Below are positions 47,329 through 59,973 of a DNA stretch of 64,000 bases, piece by piece. Position 1 is the first letter of the stretch, and every line of letters starts with the position of its first letter. This DNA comes from Heliocidaris tuberculata (Eukaryota > Echinodermata > Echinoidea > Camarodonta > Echinometridae). Both the position numbers and the translations under genes were made by a program. The notes under the pieces were generated by a model that made no database searches, was not told the origin of the DNA, and was given only the letters and a program-made list of their open reading frames with translations. The DNA lies in the NCBI GenBank assembly GCA_025618425.1, contig CM046835.1:18941374-19005373 (forward strand). Reading direction: 5' to 3'.

Positions 47329-48389
47329 GGGTGTTTTGCTGATGTGAAATTTGTAACAATAATTCATGAACCTTCAATCAAATTGGATGAAAGTTACATG
47401 AGTATGCAAATATGATTGCCAAAATGGAGCTTGAAAGAAATGATGATGATGATAATGATTACCATTTTCATATATTATAGCATCTTCCACTCTTGAATTT
47501 AGCTGATCATTGGTGCTTTATGTTGCATTTTTATCTGTTGGATTTAATTATAAGTCTATAACTGAAATGCTAAAATTCTAACAACTTTTAGATTTTATGA
47601 GGACTATTTACTTATAGCAATACAAGGGATAGCTAGGGTTACATTCCATTCACTTTACCCTTTGTGCCAACTTTCTTAGAATTTGAAATGATGACATAAT
47701 TTGGTCTGTGCTCACATGATTACTGAAAGTGACATGAAATAATGTGAGGAATCCTGGCTGTATACATCTGCAGGAATGGGAAGAAGCAACCTTCCTATCT
47801 GTGGGGTGTTAGACAGCCATCAATCTTTGCGTGCCAGTAAAGATGCCAGGATATTGGGCTGTAATGAAGATAGATTCCATGTTACACTGAAACTACATTT
47901 AGATCTGGAAGGATGTTTGATACTAATGTGTTTTGTGACATCCTGATTGAAGCATTGTTGATGAATTCGATTTAAAGGGAAGGTGGCAACCCTTACAGCT
48001 ATTTATTCTACATTTAGACCAGTGGATTTGAACCTGAAACTCCAAATCTAGCAGATATTTGTAGTCAGTACCCTTATTTAAAAATCAGCCAAATTTATCA
48101 CAATGTTTGCCAAAATCAGTCAATAGATTGCTGAGATTGCTGTAACAACTGCTATACCTAGATCTTGTAATAATTTTGGGAAGTTCAATGCATGTGTTTC
48201 CTCTATGAAGAACTACTGATTATATTGATGAGAATAGTTTCAAGAAGACAAATATATGAAGATTGTTATCATGACACCTCATATATGTAGGTATTTGTCG
48301 TATTAATGAGTTACTTCTTGGAATCTGTTCCGGAGTACTTGTAAAGTGTTGATGGAATCAAGCAAGTTAGAATTCCGTTGGGTATTGCT

Positions 48390-48538
48390 GTATTTCCTCT
48401 CCTCTCCCTCTTCCTCTTTCTATATCTTTCTCTTTCTATCTCTTTCTCTTTCTCTCCCTCTATCCTGAAGTCTGTTATTATCTCATTCACTCTCTCTTCC
48501 TCTCTCATTCTCTCTCTCATTCTCTCTCTCTCTCTCTT
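48390..48538. repeat. CT/CTTT-rich low-complexity tract
   Basis: TCTTTCTCTTTCTATCTCTT and CATTCTCTCT units. Glu/Arg-rich frames on the minus strand are artefacts. Confidence 0.8.
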
Positions 48539-50190
48539 TGCATGCTCTGTCTAATTCTCCTTCCTTCCCACTTCAATCAACATTGATTTCAACTCAGACT
48601 TGAGGATTCACATTGGTAGAAGTGATGGTATCCGTTGAGAAAATAAATGAGTTCCCCCTTGCACTAAATGTCAAACTTGCTAGGATAATCCAACAGGCTT
48701 TAGAAGGAAGATGTCCGCTCTAGAATTTGGGAACGAAATGATGTCGAAAGAGTCCTCTCCTTCATGTTCCTTTGGCGGTCCTTCATCGCCAGATTAGGGT
48801 GATGAAGTCTTGTAATCCCATAAATTAACCCAGATACGAAGAAGATCTTGAATGAGAGAAATCCATCAGGAAAGACATATAGGTACATTGTTTGATTGAA
48901 GGGTAAAAAAAACATGCAGTCAGATAACTGTGTACCCCTAACATGAAACAAAAATCAATATTTAATTTGAAAATACATGATTTTCAAGGGGTATTCCATG
49001 TTGACAATTTACTGCACGTTAATGTTGTCATTGTGTACTGACTGCAGTGAATAATGCTGTTAGTTTTCTTGGTGAAAATTATTTTGATCATGTTCCCAGG
49101 GGAAATAGTCAGAAGATGTCAGGAAAATTATTTTTCCATGACTTTATTACAATTTGTATTGAAATACTCTAAACATATATGTGGATTTTGAGTGATTGCT
49201 GTAAACCAGGCTCAAATATGCCCTTGTGGAAAAGTAAGCAGCACTTATACTTCTTTGATTTGAATGATATTTTAAAGGAATATGAACATTGTGGTATATA
49301 GAAAACAACTAAATAATTTCTTCTACTTTAAATGCAAAGTAAAAAACAATGAATGATCACCAACTTTTTTGTGAAATAAGGTGACCTCCTGAAAATGTTG
49401 TTGCCATTGCATTATGCCAAATTATCAAGCAATTTCTGGCCTGAACTAGAAGGAAGAGCCAATCATTAAATATCATTCCGATTAATTTCAGCAAAAGTTA
49501 CAGATGAAATAAAAGACAGATTTATGTTCTTAATATGTCTAGACACACTATTATAAAACTAATGTACTAAAAGCTATATACCTCTGCAAATCTACCATTT
49601 GCATATTGTTTATTAAATTTGTACAAAAAAAAAAAAAGTTTTTGACAAATCAAGTTGGTATGATGCCTTTAATTTCTCTCCTTTTCCAATAATTTACCGT
49701 CGCCAGTTGGAGTCTTTCGTTAAGCAGTGTGTCTGATGGCTCAACTTCCATTAAGATTGCCAGCTACTTACCGGCATTCCCCAAATCAAAGAAAGAGAAA
49801 GCCAAGTAGTAGGTGATGTGAGAAATTGTGTGTTGGTTCTTCTTTACCCTCCAGCTTAATGGCTAGCTAGAGTACTTCTTCTTAATCGAAACTAACATAT
49901 CATTTCTGGCAGAGACCACAAGAAATAGAGGCCATTCAATGGGAAGGAAAGTTCACATCAGTCCCAAATCATTGATAAGTCTCTTCTTCTGTGAAGGGAG
50001 AAAAGTGATATACTTTGGAAGGAAAGTATTAAGATGAGTCCCAAGTCATAGATTATTTGAATGAGAAGCCATTTATTGTAATGGAAAGTGTTCACACGAT
50101 CTTCAAATTGTATTTATTCTAGGAATAGAGGCCATTCAATTTGAGTAAAAGTGTTCCCACAAGCCCTGTATCGGAAAGAATTTTACCTTC

Positions 50191-50673
50191 TTTAAAGGTA
50201 ATAAACAGTAGTGGTAGCAAAATGAAAGTTGGCATGAAACTGCTCAAATATAGTCTCATATTGTTCGGCTTCAATAAAAAGATACATGAGTGAGATAATC
50301 CGGTATTCTATTCATGATTTCCTGTGATTTTCAGTAAAATAATTCAAATGATCGAATATCAACGGTTACCTTATACCCTCGCTAAGGACCACCTACCCCG
50401 ACGCTCCTGGCTCAACGCCGCATAGCGGTTCGCACACACTTGTTACACACACTGTTTTCACATCAAATTACAAGCGCGGTACAGCGCTTGTAATTCGATG
50501 TTTATTTTTTTGGACATTTTAGCCATTTCTAAACCATTTTTCTTCAAACAAACGTCACCTATGTTCGAAATTAATCATTTCACAACAGTATATGTAATAA
50601 TTTCCATTCCAGCTGACAAAGTAGTTAAATATCCAAAGCGCCACCTTTCCCACTACTGTACGATACCTTTAAA
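50191..50673. mobile_element. ~483-bp MITE (family C, copy 2)
   Basis: Left TTTAAAGGTAATAAACAGTA GTGG; right CCCACTACTGTACGATACCT TTAAA. Compared with copy 1 it has extra GC-rich sequence at 50400-50490 containing ATTACAAGCGC...GCGCTTGTAAT, a perfect inverted repeat. Both ends contain TTAA. Confidence 0.85.
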
Positions 50674-50927
50674 AAAGGAAGAAAACTATTATCTGTCATG
50701 AAGAGTGTTCACATAATGCTAAAGGCTAGATTAATCTTTTACTCTTTGAAAGAAGAGAAAATAAGTGTTCACATGAGCGTATATACATACATACATTATT
50801 CCCTCTCCTTAATACGGTGCTACCAAGTTTACTAACATGTAGATTAGGGACAATTTTGAAGTAGAGTTTTTTTTCTTCATTTTAATCTGCTGGTGGAATT
50901 TTGTCTTGATATAACACAAATTTCCCA

Positions 50928-50994
50928 TAGACTCTAGCCCAAATTTCCCAAAGACTCTAGCCCAAATTTCCCATAGACTCTAGCCCAAATCTCA
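50928..50994. repeat. 26-bp tandem repeat, ~2.7 copies
   Basis: CCCATAGACTCTAGCCCAAA TTT is repeated at a 26-bp step, with one variant (AAAGACT). Confidence 0.85.
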
Positions 50995-52529
50995 GTAATT
51001 AACATTTTCTGCAAAGGGAATGCAGCACCTTGTATCACAGTGTACCTGTTTGTTTATTAACACACATGATATTTCTCAAATCTGCTTTAAAAAATGTATA
51101 GAGAGTGATTATCAAATCAATTTTTTCGTGAGGCACTAATACAAAAGCTATGCAATACAATTTGAAATCAATTAGTAAGACCTGAAAAGGAAATCAATAG
51201 AAGTCGCTTTTTTTTACAAGAATTTACTAACATTTTATGGTTTATATAAAAATGACCTGAACTCATTAGAATGATGTTTAGGGCCTTTACAGTTTTTGTA
51301 ACCCCAGGAAGCAGTTTGCAAAATTTCTTTGGTTTGAGTTGATGAATAGTTAGATATAATTCTGGGTTGCCTGTTTACCACTTCTGTAAACACTTTGCAA
51401 GTGCCTAAACAACAAAACAGATTTACAACTATCTCACAAAATCATCCATAATTTGATAGAGAATTAAGGATTCAGTAATAATTTATTGAAAATCCGTTGT
51501 AAAACCTTGATGAAAAGATGCATTTTCATTCCCGAGCCAGGCAGGAATGGTATTGTGCATCCAATAAATCCAAGTACCCCAGAGGGATTTAATTGATCAA
51601 TGTTGATAAACATTGCTAGCATCTCAAACCATCAGCTCCTCTTCTTACTCCCACCACTGTTCTTGTTACCTGTTTTTTGTTAAATAAATTTCAAAATGTC
51701 AGTGGATTGGAATTCAGTAGTATCTCTCTATTACAAAAATGTTACATATGAGCTTCACCTGCCCTTTATCTTTATTCATATCTATAAAATGGATTTTGGA
51801 CAAAATTTCAACTTCCAAATTTCTACTGATTTTCTTTTGTGCTTTATGTGACCTTTTTTCTGACTTCTTTTAATGTCTTTCCACGTCTTTGGCCTCATGT
51901 AAATTTGCCACGCCTCTCCCCAGTTCATGTATTGTTCTTTTTCTTTTGCCATAATAGATTTTGTTTCCTTCACTTAATTCCCACATACCAATCATTGATC
52001 TGCCTTTTCTACTCCAGTTTCTTCAGTGAACTATTAATGGGTTTTCATTTCTTTATGCTGCCTTCAAACTTCAAGTCATTTCACTATCACACTATTTTTC
52101 TTACTTTGCTTTCTCTTACACCCACCTACTTGATGTTTTCTTATACTCTCAAGTAAATTAGTGAGTCAGTGGAATACACAAGAGATTGAAGGATTGGATG
52201 ACAGAGTGTGAGAGAGGGGGAGAGGGGGAGAGAGAAAGTGTAAAATTGCTAAATTAAAGGGGACTTTAAAAGAGTTAATAATGTAATAAAGGAAATTGGA
52301 AAAATGAATTAAAGGAGAGTTGTAAAGAAAACCCCATAAAAAAGAAATCTTGAACTTGTATTTTTAAGAATGAGCAAGTTTGAGGTATATGAAAGTGAAA
52401 AATGAAAATGAAGACAGTGAGGTCGGTCCACAGGGAGAGAACAGACAAAAAATGCATTAAAACGAAAATCAAATAAATACCTCATGACATGTTTTAAAAA
52501 CAAGAGCCCTGGTACTTAATGCATTGTAT

Positions 52530-52760
52530 AAACATTTATTACAGGAGTGCATCCTCTGAGGAGCTGTTATTACTTTCCATCTTACCCAACACCATCCATT
52601 CGTCATCTCTCTTCGGCTCCCATCTCGGGCCCTCCAGCACCCTGAGATAATGGGGTCTTGCTCCGCCCCGGGGCGGTGGCTGTATAGTGTCCAATCAAGT
52701 GAATTCCTTACCCTCAAGTCTTCCCAATCAATGTTGATTAACATGAATGGGCCTGGAGCA
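52530..52760. other. GC-richer block, no confident gene
   Basis: This ~230-bp segment (CTCTTCGGCTCCCATCTCGG, CTCCGCCCCGGGGCGGTGGC) stands out in base composition. An open frame exists on the minus strand, but no good splice pair or start was found. It could be a conserved non-coding element or an unrecognised exon. Confidence 0.3.
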
Positions 52761-54223
52761 GGGCAGAAATGCGGAATGCCACATGATGCGACATGAAGAG
52801 TAGATACAATATACCCGCGTGTTCCACTTCTAGGAGTATGTACTGCAATATCATTACATGGGATGCTTCTTGATGTTTTGAAGTCTTGAAAAACTCTGGT
52901 CTTTTTTTATTCTACATTTCTATTGAAAATAATTAACCCACTTTAAAGTGGCTCATTTTAGATCTATACAGTTAAAACAGAATGAAAATAGTGTATGATA
53001 GAGTAGTATAATGCTGACTTGCTTATCTTAAATCTATGCCGACATACAACGTTGGTGCATAATAAGAGGAAAATAAAAGAAATTCCAGTGTGACTCAGCT
53101 GAATCCTGTTTTCAGATAAACTTGAGATCTGACATTGAAATGCATTTAGAAAATACTTATAAAGTCATTCTTTATCCTTGATCATTCTAAACTAAAACCG
53201 GTTCTTTGTTTGGACCTAAAATGTTTTATACATAAGGAAAACATTCCTTGAATATAATGGACTGTAAAGGACCAACACAGATTTTATTTCAGTTCAATTC
53301 GGATGCAATATCTTCATATATTTTGTCATTTTGCTATTACACATCTTTTATAGAAGTTATGTGGCAGGTAATTTTTGTAGACCACTCAGTGAAATTCAAT
53401 TCAATGCTGTGAAGAATCTCCTTCTATGTGTTACCTGAACTCATGAAACATGAGCCCTTTGCTGAGCAGAACATGCTAACTGTTTGCATCTATGTGCAAA
53501 CTACCTACAGGCTTCAATTAAACGTTGGTAAATATAAGCTGGAAGTGATTGTAATTGCAAAAGCTCGTGTTACATGCTCCTACTGGAAGCCAGTCTCCTA
53601 TGTCACATTCTACTGATGAAATGGGATTTTCCCCCTTACTTTTAATTGAACCCATTTGCAAAGGTAGTTTCAGTTTTTGTGTTATACATAAAAGAAAAAA
53701 AAAGTATTTAAGAATTGAGTTTCTAACTGTCCTGTGGCTAGGGGAACATAGTACAAGATATCTCTCTCTCTTTCAAAACCAGTGTTGGATACAGGGGGCA
53801 TGGTACATGTAGGCTTTATCTTAATTACACATTAGGTAAAAAAGAAAAGTGTCCCCTAGTTCCTCCAGCAGGAATTTTAGACCTAAAGAGATACCTGGAA
53901 AATGTGCTAAACTTTTCTTTCCATTGTTTTTGTGGAAAATGTAAAGTTATATTTTGAATTTTTCCAGGCAGACTTTGTGTTAGTACCTAAATCGTGTATA
54001 TCCATACTTAGAAGAAGGATTTCAAAGAGTGAATTATTCATGGTGCTTAATGCCTTCTAATGGACAAAGATAAATAGCAGAGTTTTAAAAGCTTTAGGTC
54101 AAAATCATTGAACTTGCATATTGCCAGCTGGCTGGCAGGAACATAAAGGAAAAACTGGCCATTTTAAGTTTAAAACAGGTTAAGAGCAAGCAAAGATAAA
54201 AGCAGAGTTGGATAAAGATGGAC

Positions 54224-54678
54224 AAATGAACTTCCATTATGTGGAGTTTAATATTCTTTGGTAAATTAACCCATTGACTACTTAATTCTCTGATTCCCAT
54301 AGGCTTAATACTGGAGCTACCTGACTCCCGTATGCAGTGGGTTAAATTAATTCAATTTATAAGAAAAATATGTAGTTTGTAGAAAGTTCTTGACTCTAAA
54401 ATGAAATAGTTACAATATTGAGAAATGATCTTTTATAATGTGTGTACCAATCCTGTAAATGCAATTAGGTAGATTAGTGAAGCATTTATCAATTAATTAG
54501 TGCAGCAATCCTACAGAGTATAGTGGAGCGTGGGGGCTATCTTCCACAGGTGCTGTGGGGAATAGAGTTTATTTATAACTAAATTCGTAAGAAACTATTC
54601 CACTCCTAGCCTAGTTTTCAGTGTAGATTGTTGCAACTTGAATTTTTAATTGTGTCTGGAAATGAACAATTATATTTT
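54224..54678. repeat. Tandem duplication copy 1 (carries the 80-bp insertion)
   Basis: Runs from AAATGAACTTCCATTATGTG to TTTTCA. It matches 54680-55077 in order: GGAGTTTAATATTCTTTGGT, GTAGTTTGTAGAAAGTTCTT, GAGAAATGATCTTTTATAAT, CTATTCCACTCCTAGCCTAG. Older than the 46.8 kb duplication, with scattered substitutions and indels. Confidence 0.85.
54266..54345 (+). mobile_element. 80-bp TTAA element, copy 3 (insertion proven by empty site)
   Basis: TTAACCCATTGACTACTTAA ... GCAGTGGGTTAA, exactly 80 bp. The tandem duplicate at ~54720 lacks it: GGTAAA-TTAA...TTAA-ATTAATTCAATTTA in this copy aligns with GGTAAA-TATA-AGTAATTTGATTTA there. A net gain of 76 bp with one extra TTAA is what precise TTAA transposition predicts. 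Confidence 0.85.
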
Positions 54679-54679
54679 C

Positions 54680-55077
54680 AAATGAACTTCTATTATGTGG
54701 AGTTTAATATTCTTTGGTAAATATAAGTAATTTGATTTAAAAGAAAAATATGTAGTTTGTAGAAAGTTCTTGACTCTAAAATGAAATAGTTACAATATTG
54801 AGAAATGATCTTTTATAATATGTGTACCAATCCTGTAAATGCAATTAGGTAGATAAGTGAAGCATTTATCAGTTAGTTAGCCCAGCAATCCTCCTACAGA
54901 GTATAGTGGAGCATGGGGCTATCTTCCACAAGTGCTGTGGGGAATGAAGCCAGTTAACTGAATTATTGAATTATTTATAACAAATTTCGTTAGAAACTAT
55001 TCCACTCCTAGCCTAGTTTTCAGTGTAAATTGTTGCAACTTGAATTTTTGTTTTCATATGCACATGAACAATTATGT
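54680..55077. repeat. Tandem duplication copy 2 (empty site)
   Basis: Same sequence as 54224-54678 without the 80-bp insertion, and with a private ~22-bp insertion (GCCAGTTAACTGAATTATTG) near 54948-54970. Confidence 0.85.
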
Positions 55078-57097
55078 TTTTAGTGGTAATGGTCTATCGG
55101 TCGAAATTATTAAACATAATTCATCAAGCTGTGAATACATTCCTTGAATAAACAAAAATTTCTCATTCAGGCAAATTATACATGTACATGGCTCTTAGCT
55201 TACAAGTTTTAATTGTCAACTACATTCATGTCTCCTCATCTTCCAAAATGTTGAGGGCTGTGGTTTCTGATGGCTGATTAGATTTTCTTGAATGTTCACT
55301 TTCGCTCTTACTTTGTCAGATACCTTATCCCTAATACTCTGGTCTGGTCACCCCCGCAGAAAGTGGGATTAAATGTTCGTGGAAATGAGAAATTGGAACA
55401 TGTTGATTTTTCAGCTTGATCCTTTTAGCACTTGGAAGGGGGACAGAATCTCCTTCAAGGTTCCAATTGAAATTTGAACCGTTTCTTGAACTACATGGAG
55501 TAGTATGTCAGGGAACATTCAAGTACTTGTACAGAACTTGAAGTCTGCAGGACAAACACCATAATGTAGGTCTAATGTGATGAGAGCCAGAAGATGTTTA
55601 CTCTATGTAAAAATATTAAAAGCTAATACCCTTCTGGTTCTCAACAGACAGTATAAAGAAAATGAGACTTGTGGACCTTGATCTTGTCTTGTAGATTCCA
55701 AATATAATGCTGTGTATACCTGGAACAAATGTTTTAAAATAAGGTTTACAGAAAAAAAAAATTCAAAATGTAACTGAAAAATGTAAAATATAACAGGGAA
55801 GTAGAGGAAAAAATATCTTTGCTAAATGGGGTGGTGCAGTAGTATAGGCCCTCTGGTTTCTTAAAGGAAGGTTTTCACGGGGCAGTTCGTCTGATCATTT
55901 ATCTTGTTGTTTATATTTTACTCACATTATTCTTTGTGTATATGGAATGGCCATAGGTTGGCAACGCTCCACATGACATTCGCATATACGTTGTGAGAAC
56001 TATGCACAGACTGGTTTATGGCTCCATTGTTGCGACACATTCTGACCACTTTTTTGACATTTGCATCCTTCACAAATCATTCGCGTGCCCTGTGAAAACC
56101 TACTTTCACTACAAACATGTACTTGCTTTCATAGCAGTTAGGTCAAATAGAACCATCATCATCATTGTCATCATGATGATCATCAGTGCCATTTTTACTA
56201 GTGATGTGGATTAGCTGCCCTATAAATAAGCCCCATATCAGCAAGGTGTGGTAACCAGTCAAGACAGGTTGGTTTCTACAGGATGATGAGTTGCTTAGCA
56301 ACTGCATCTGATGATCTCTATACCGGTATAATCAATTCTCATTGTAATATTCATCCCTATTTGATTGGTTTTGTGCATATAATGAGATGTTAATTAGTCT
56401 GGGGAACTGGTGATGAGCTGACTCGGGCAAGGAAATTGAAACATTGTTCTTAAATAATTAAATTGAAATTGACAGTCTGTATTGGCACATGCTTTGTATG
56501 GAGGCTTGAAATGAACAACATTTTTGGCATTTATGGAATGCACGCAATGCCTATCAGAAGAGAGATGGAGAAAAGGCAAACATTTAGAAGTTCATTTTAA
56601 CAATTTAAATTGGTACCATTTTCAAAGTGATAAATGCCTCTATCTTGTATATATTTTTGTGCAGCTACTTTTTCAATCACCCATTTGATTAGTTTCAAAC
56701 TAAAAAGCATTTTACCAAAAGCAAATTCATAATTCCTGATTATAGACTGGGTGTCATAAATCTGTGTGGGGTCTATTCCCTAAAAGATTTTGATATTCAA
56801 CTATATTTTGCATTATAAGGTGTAAAGAGATTGAGTTGAGCTATTATGCAAATTAACTGAAAGAAAAGGAGATATTCAGTGAACCAAATGCTGTCACAAG
56901 CTATGTAGTGATGTTTGATCTTGTTGGATAAGTTTTGTAGAGGAACCTAATCGAAGATGGATAAATTGAAAGCATGATTTGACTAGTAGGTAAATTATTG
57001 AATCCTGTGGAGAAATTCTAGGTTCTGAGAGCTTGATTTAGAGGCAAAGCAAAGCTATTTACCCATCCTGACAGTGCAAAGTGCATTGATTTTTTGG

Positions 57098-57259
57098 GTT
57101 TTTTTTTTTTTTTTTTTTTTTTTGGGGGGGAGGAGGGTGTAATTTCAATAAGTTTATGGCATTTTAGATTTGAAAGAACCCCCCGCCAAAATGTAAGATG
57201 TTATAATACACACATGCTCCCTGCTCCCCCCCCCCCCCCCCCCCCCCCCCTGGTCAAAT
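57098..57259. repeat. Poly-T, G-run and poly-C cluster
   Basis: About 24 T at 57100-57123, eight G, and 25 or so C ending near 57250; another C run is at 57360-57369. Frames across it are homopolymer artefacts. Confidence 0.85.
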
Positions 57260-57399
57260 TTAGTTTGTATCTCAGAGATCTTCCAAATGTCTAAATTTGA
57301 TAAACTTTTGATTGCTTTTTTATGTTTTATTGTATATTTAAGAGACACCATGTGCCGACCCCCCCCCCCTTAAATAATCCCTTGACTAGCCTAACTCTG

Positions 57400-58110
57400 C
57401 AAGGCAAGTAGAGAAATGGCAGCTTAATTGTTTGCCTCTAATGTGGTTGATTGGATAGCGATGTACAATGAGCATATCTACAGTAAGCCTCTGTCACCGT
57501 ATTTATGACCATGAAAACTCAGACATGTTGCTGGTATTTATAGCTTTAAAACAAAAGTTGTCTGGACCTCCCATTTAGAGCTGAAGTTTAGCATAACAAA
57601 ATATCTTTAAACTGATATAGGCAAGTGTAATAGGTAGATAAAAGAATGGTTGAACTGTATCCAGAGGTAACCATTAAGAAACAAGAAGGTACTAGGCAAG
57701 CTCGCCTAGTACCTCCTTGGAAACAGCGACTTGTTTGCCTGTATGTGTGGTTGACTGCAGGGATGGAATGATGATCACAGACAGGTCTCTGTCACTTTGT
57801 ATCTGATCATGAAACAGCTTGGATCTGTATGGAAATTATGATTTTCTGCTATGTATTTTTAATAGTTGTCTGAACCTTGCCTTCAGAGTTCAAGTTTACA
57901 TGTATGTTGAGAGTTGTGGTACATTTCAGTTCATATGGGCCAAGTGAAATGGGAAGATAAAACAATAATCCAAGTGCATCTGGAGGTAAACATTGAGACA
58001 CAGAAACAGCTAATGTATAGTTGAATGAATGGTATTGAATGATGAGCATAGACAGGTCTCTGTCACTGTGTATCTGGTCATGGTAGACTGCTGATAATCA
58101 GGCCTGCGGG
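57400..58110 (+). repeat. Diverged tandem array, ~270-300-bp unit, three copies
   Basis: CTCTGTCAC followed by GTATTTATGACCATGA (57487), TTTGTATCTGATCATGA (57786) and TGTGTATCTGGTCATGG (58056) mark three successive copies. Each of the first two copies is followed by GTCTG(G/A)ACCT, GAG.T(G/C)AAGTTTA, and a (C/A)CAG(A/T)GG...TAA(A/C)CATT-like segment. No gene is seen. Confidence 0.65.
57687..57713. other. Perfect hairpin GGTACTAGGC...GCCTAGTACC
   Basis: A 10-bp inverted repeat around AAGCTC within the tandem array, present only in the middle copy. Confidence 0.65.
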
Positions 58111-58400
58111 GAGGTGAATGCACAGTCACGTTGTCATCCTGTGTTGATGTTGTCTAAGGTTGCGCCAGTGTTCACCAAACCAAAAGTGATGCCATGTTTG
58201 ATGGAAGAAGGTCTTTGCACTTTGATGGAGTGTTTCGATTTAATCGAGATGGAGGGATATCAGTGCAAAGTTTATGGTGCAGTCTTACCTCTTCAACCTC
58301 AATCAAAGGTTCATGATGCAATAATTATGAGAACAATATCTAAATTATTGTATGTGAGTTCTGTGTTCTGAAAATACTGTCATGCTAAGTACCTGCTTGC

Positions 58401-58815
58401 TTAACCCTTTCAGGCCAGGAATTAGTTAAGGGCTAAATTGATCACATTTTGTTCTTCAAATTGGCAACAATAATATTTTTCTTTTAGTGCTACATGGTTC
58501 TAATAAGATGTAATATCTTGAAAACAATGTAAATGGTTAGGAACTTTGTTGAAAAGTTGAAAAAATTGCCAATTTCGATAAAAAAACAATGATTTTGAAC
58601 CTCTCAATATGTTGCCAATTTAAGGATTTTAAAGGTTATTCTCTTTTTAAAAATTCCTTGCCTCAAATGCAGTGTGGTAATACAGCAAAAATGGATACAG
58701 TGTGTGCAGAAATTTTTGCTCTTTCTACTCGTGCATCTGGTATAATTTTTAGAGCTCTGAATCAAAAGTTATTTAGCCAAACCACAAAATGTGGTCAATT
58801 GTCTCAAAAGGGTTA
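58401..58815 (+). mobile_element. ~415-bp TTAACCC element (family D, copy 1)
   Basis: The left end is TTAACCCTTTCAGGCCAGGA; the right end CTCAAAAGGGTTA is inverted with changes (TTAC instead of TTAA outside). Same sequence as 63133-63549 in opposite orientation. A short open frame at 58589-58840 is incidental. Confidence 0.85.
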
Positions 58816-59112
58816 CTCTCTACTGGCTTTGGTCAACTAATGGAACAAACAATGGACTGCCACAGTCAACTTGAGGCACGTGTACAGTGTGTATGTATCA
58901 TGTACTCCAAATAATGTGGTAGCCTAGAGTTTCAAGGAATAGTAAATAAAGAGTTTTTAAAAAAGAGATGCATATTATGTGAAGTATCCAACTTGAAAAC
59001 TCTTGTAAAACACAATATATCTTGGCATGCAGATTTGGGGAATACTTTGATAGGTCTTCTAATAATAACTTGAAGACTGGGTGCAAAAAATAGCTTACAG
59101 AACCACAAAGTA

Positions 59113-59158
59113 TATATATATTTTTTTTTTTATTTTTTTTTTAAATATATATATATAT
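59113..59158. repeat. Symmetric TA / poly-T / TA block
   Basis: TATATATATATT, then T runs with one A, then AAATATATATATATAT. Confidence 0.8.
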
Positions 59159-59275
59159 CTATTGAAACAAGTATTTCTACAATTAGGTTTCGTAATCTGT
59201 GTTATTTCTAAATGTAATAACTATGAGTTAGCTTTCATGTTACAGTTGTTATAGCTTGTAGGAAGAGGTGATGCT

Positions 59276-59545
59276 TACTGTATAAGCCATAAATTTTCGC
59301 GAATAGGACTAACCAGACTATTTCGCAAGTGGTTAAATTCGCAGTCTGAAAATTCTCAAATCTACAAACAGCGGTGATGATGTACTTTTGCAAAGCGAAG
59401 TGGTGAATTTCTGACCAGGAAACAACAAATTCAAACGACTTCTAATGTTGGAAATATTTTGGCGTGTTGTTAAATTCACGACCCACTCACGATTCGCGAA
59501 ATTCGCGAAAATAAAACCCCCACGAAATATATGGCGTATACAGTA
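59276..59545. mobile_element. 270-bp MITE, TACTGTATA...TATACAGTA ends
   Basis: TACTGTATAAGCCATAAATT TTCGCGAA on the left pairs with TTCGCGAAAATAAAACCCCC ACGAAATATATGGCGTATACAGTA on the right, with a small loop-out. TA lies at both outer edges, as in Tc1/mariner-type insertions. Internal TTCGCG motifs repeat. Non-coding. Confidence 0.75.
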
Positions 59546-59642
59546 TTGTATAGTATATTTTAGGCATTAAGTGGTTATGTTATAAAAATAAGAAGCACAA
59601 ACTCAAGAACATAGAACTTTTTAGGAAGTCTCATGTTTTGCG

Positions 59643-59973
59643 TGTCTCCCTGTACAAGATCTCAACATAATTAGAAGTGTTTACATCAATGGAAGCACCT
59701 TCATGCTACAACAACATCCAGTCTGACAAGGACTACTCATCAATCATGGATGCACCAAGGCTGTGCCCCCTGAGCATGATGTGCTCTCATTATAAATTCA
59801 TGGAATCGTATCAGCCGCAGAACACCCTGGAGAGTATTTTAAAAATCTGAAATGGTCTTTTCCGTGGTGTGAAGTACAAGATGATGTCATTGACAACAAC
59901 ATGGACCTTATTAATGTCAAACCAGTACCCTCACGTATGTTTGTGCCGCTCACTTCAAGAGCAGGGCCATTTT
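59643..59973 (+). pseudogene. Decayed coding relic of unknown family
   Basis: One forward frame reads protein-like for ~110 codons with two internal stops: CLPVQDLNIIRSVYINGSTF, then MLQQHPV, stop, then HGCTKAVPPEHDVLSL, stop, then SAAEHPGEYFKNLKWSFPWC and EVQDDVIDNNMDLINVKPVP, ending SRAGPF and a final stop. The continuous frame, Trp/Pro/Cys spacing and conservative codons look like a true former exon or retro-copy. No introns or start codon are seen and I do not recognise the family. It begins ~100 bp after a MITE. Confidence 0.5.

Noticed and set aside
47970..48130. TTTAAAGGGAAGGTGGCAACC as a further TTAA element
   Set aside because: Only one end resembles family A; no inverted partner found downstream.
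52469..52744. Minus-strand 91-codon frame in the GC-richer block
   Set aside because: No start context or splice pair; low support, so only the block is noted.
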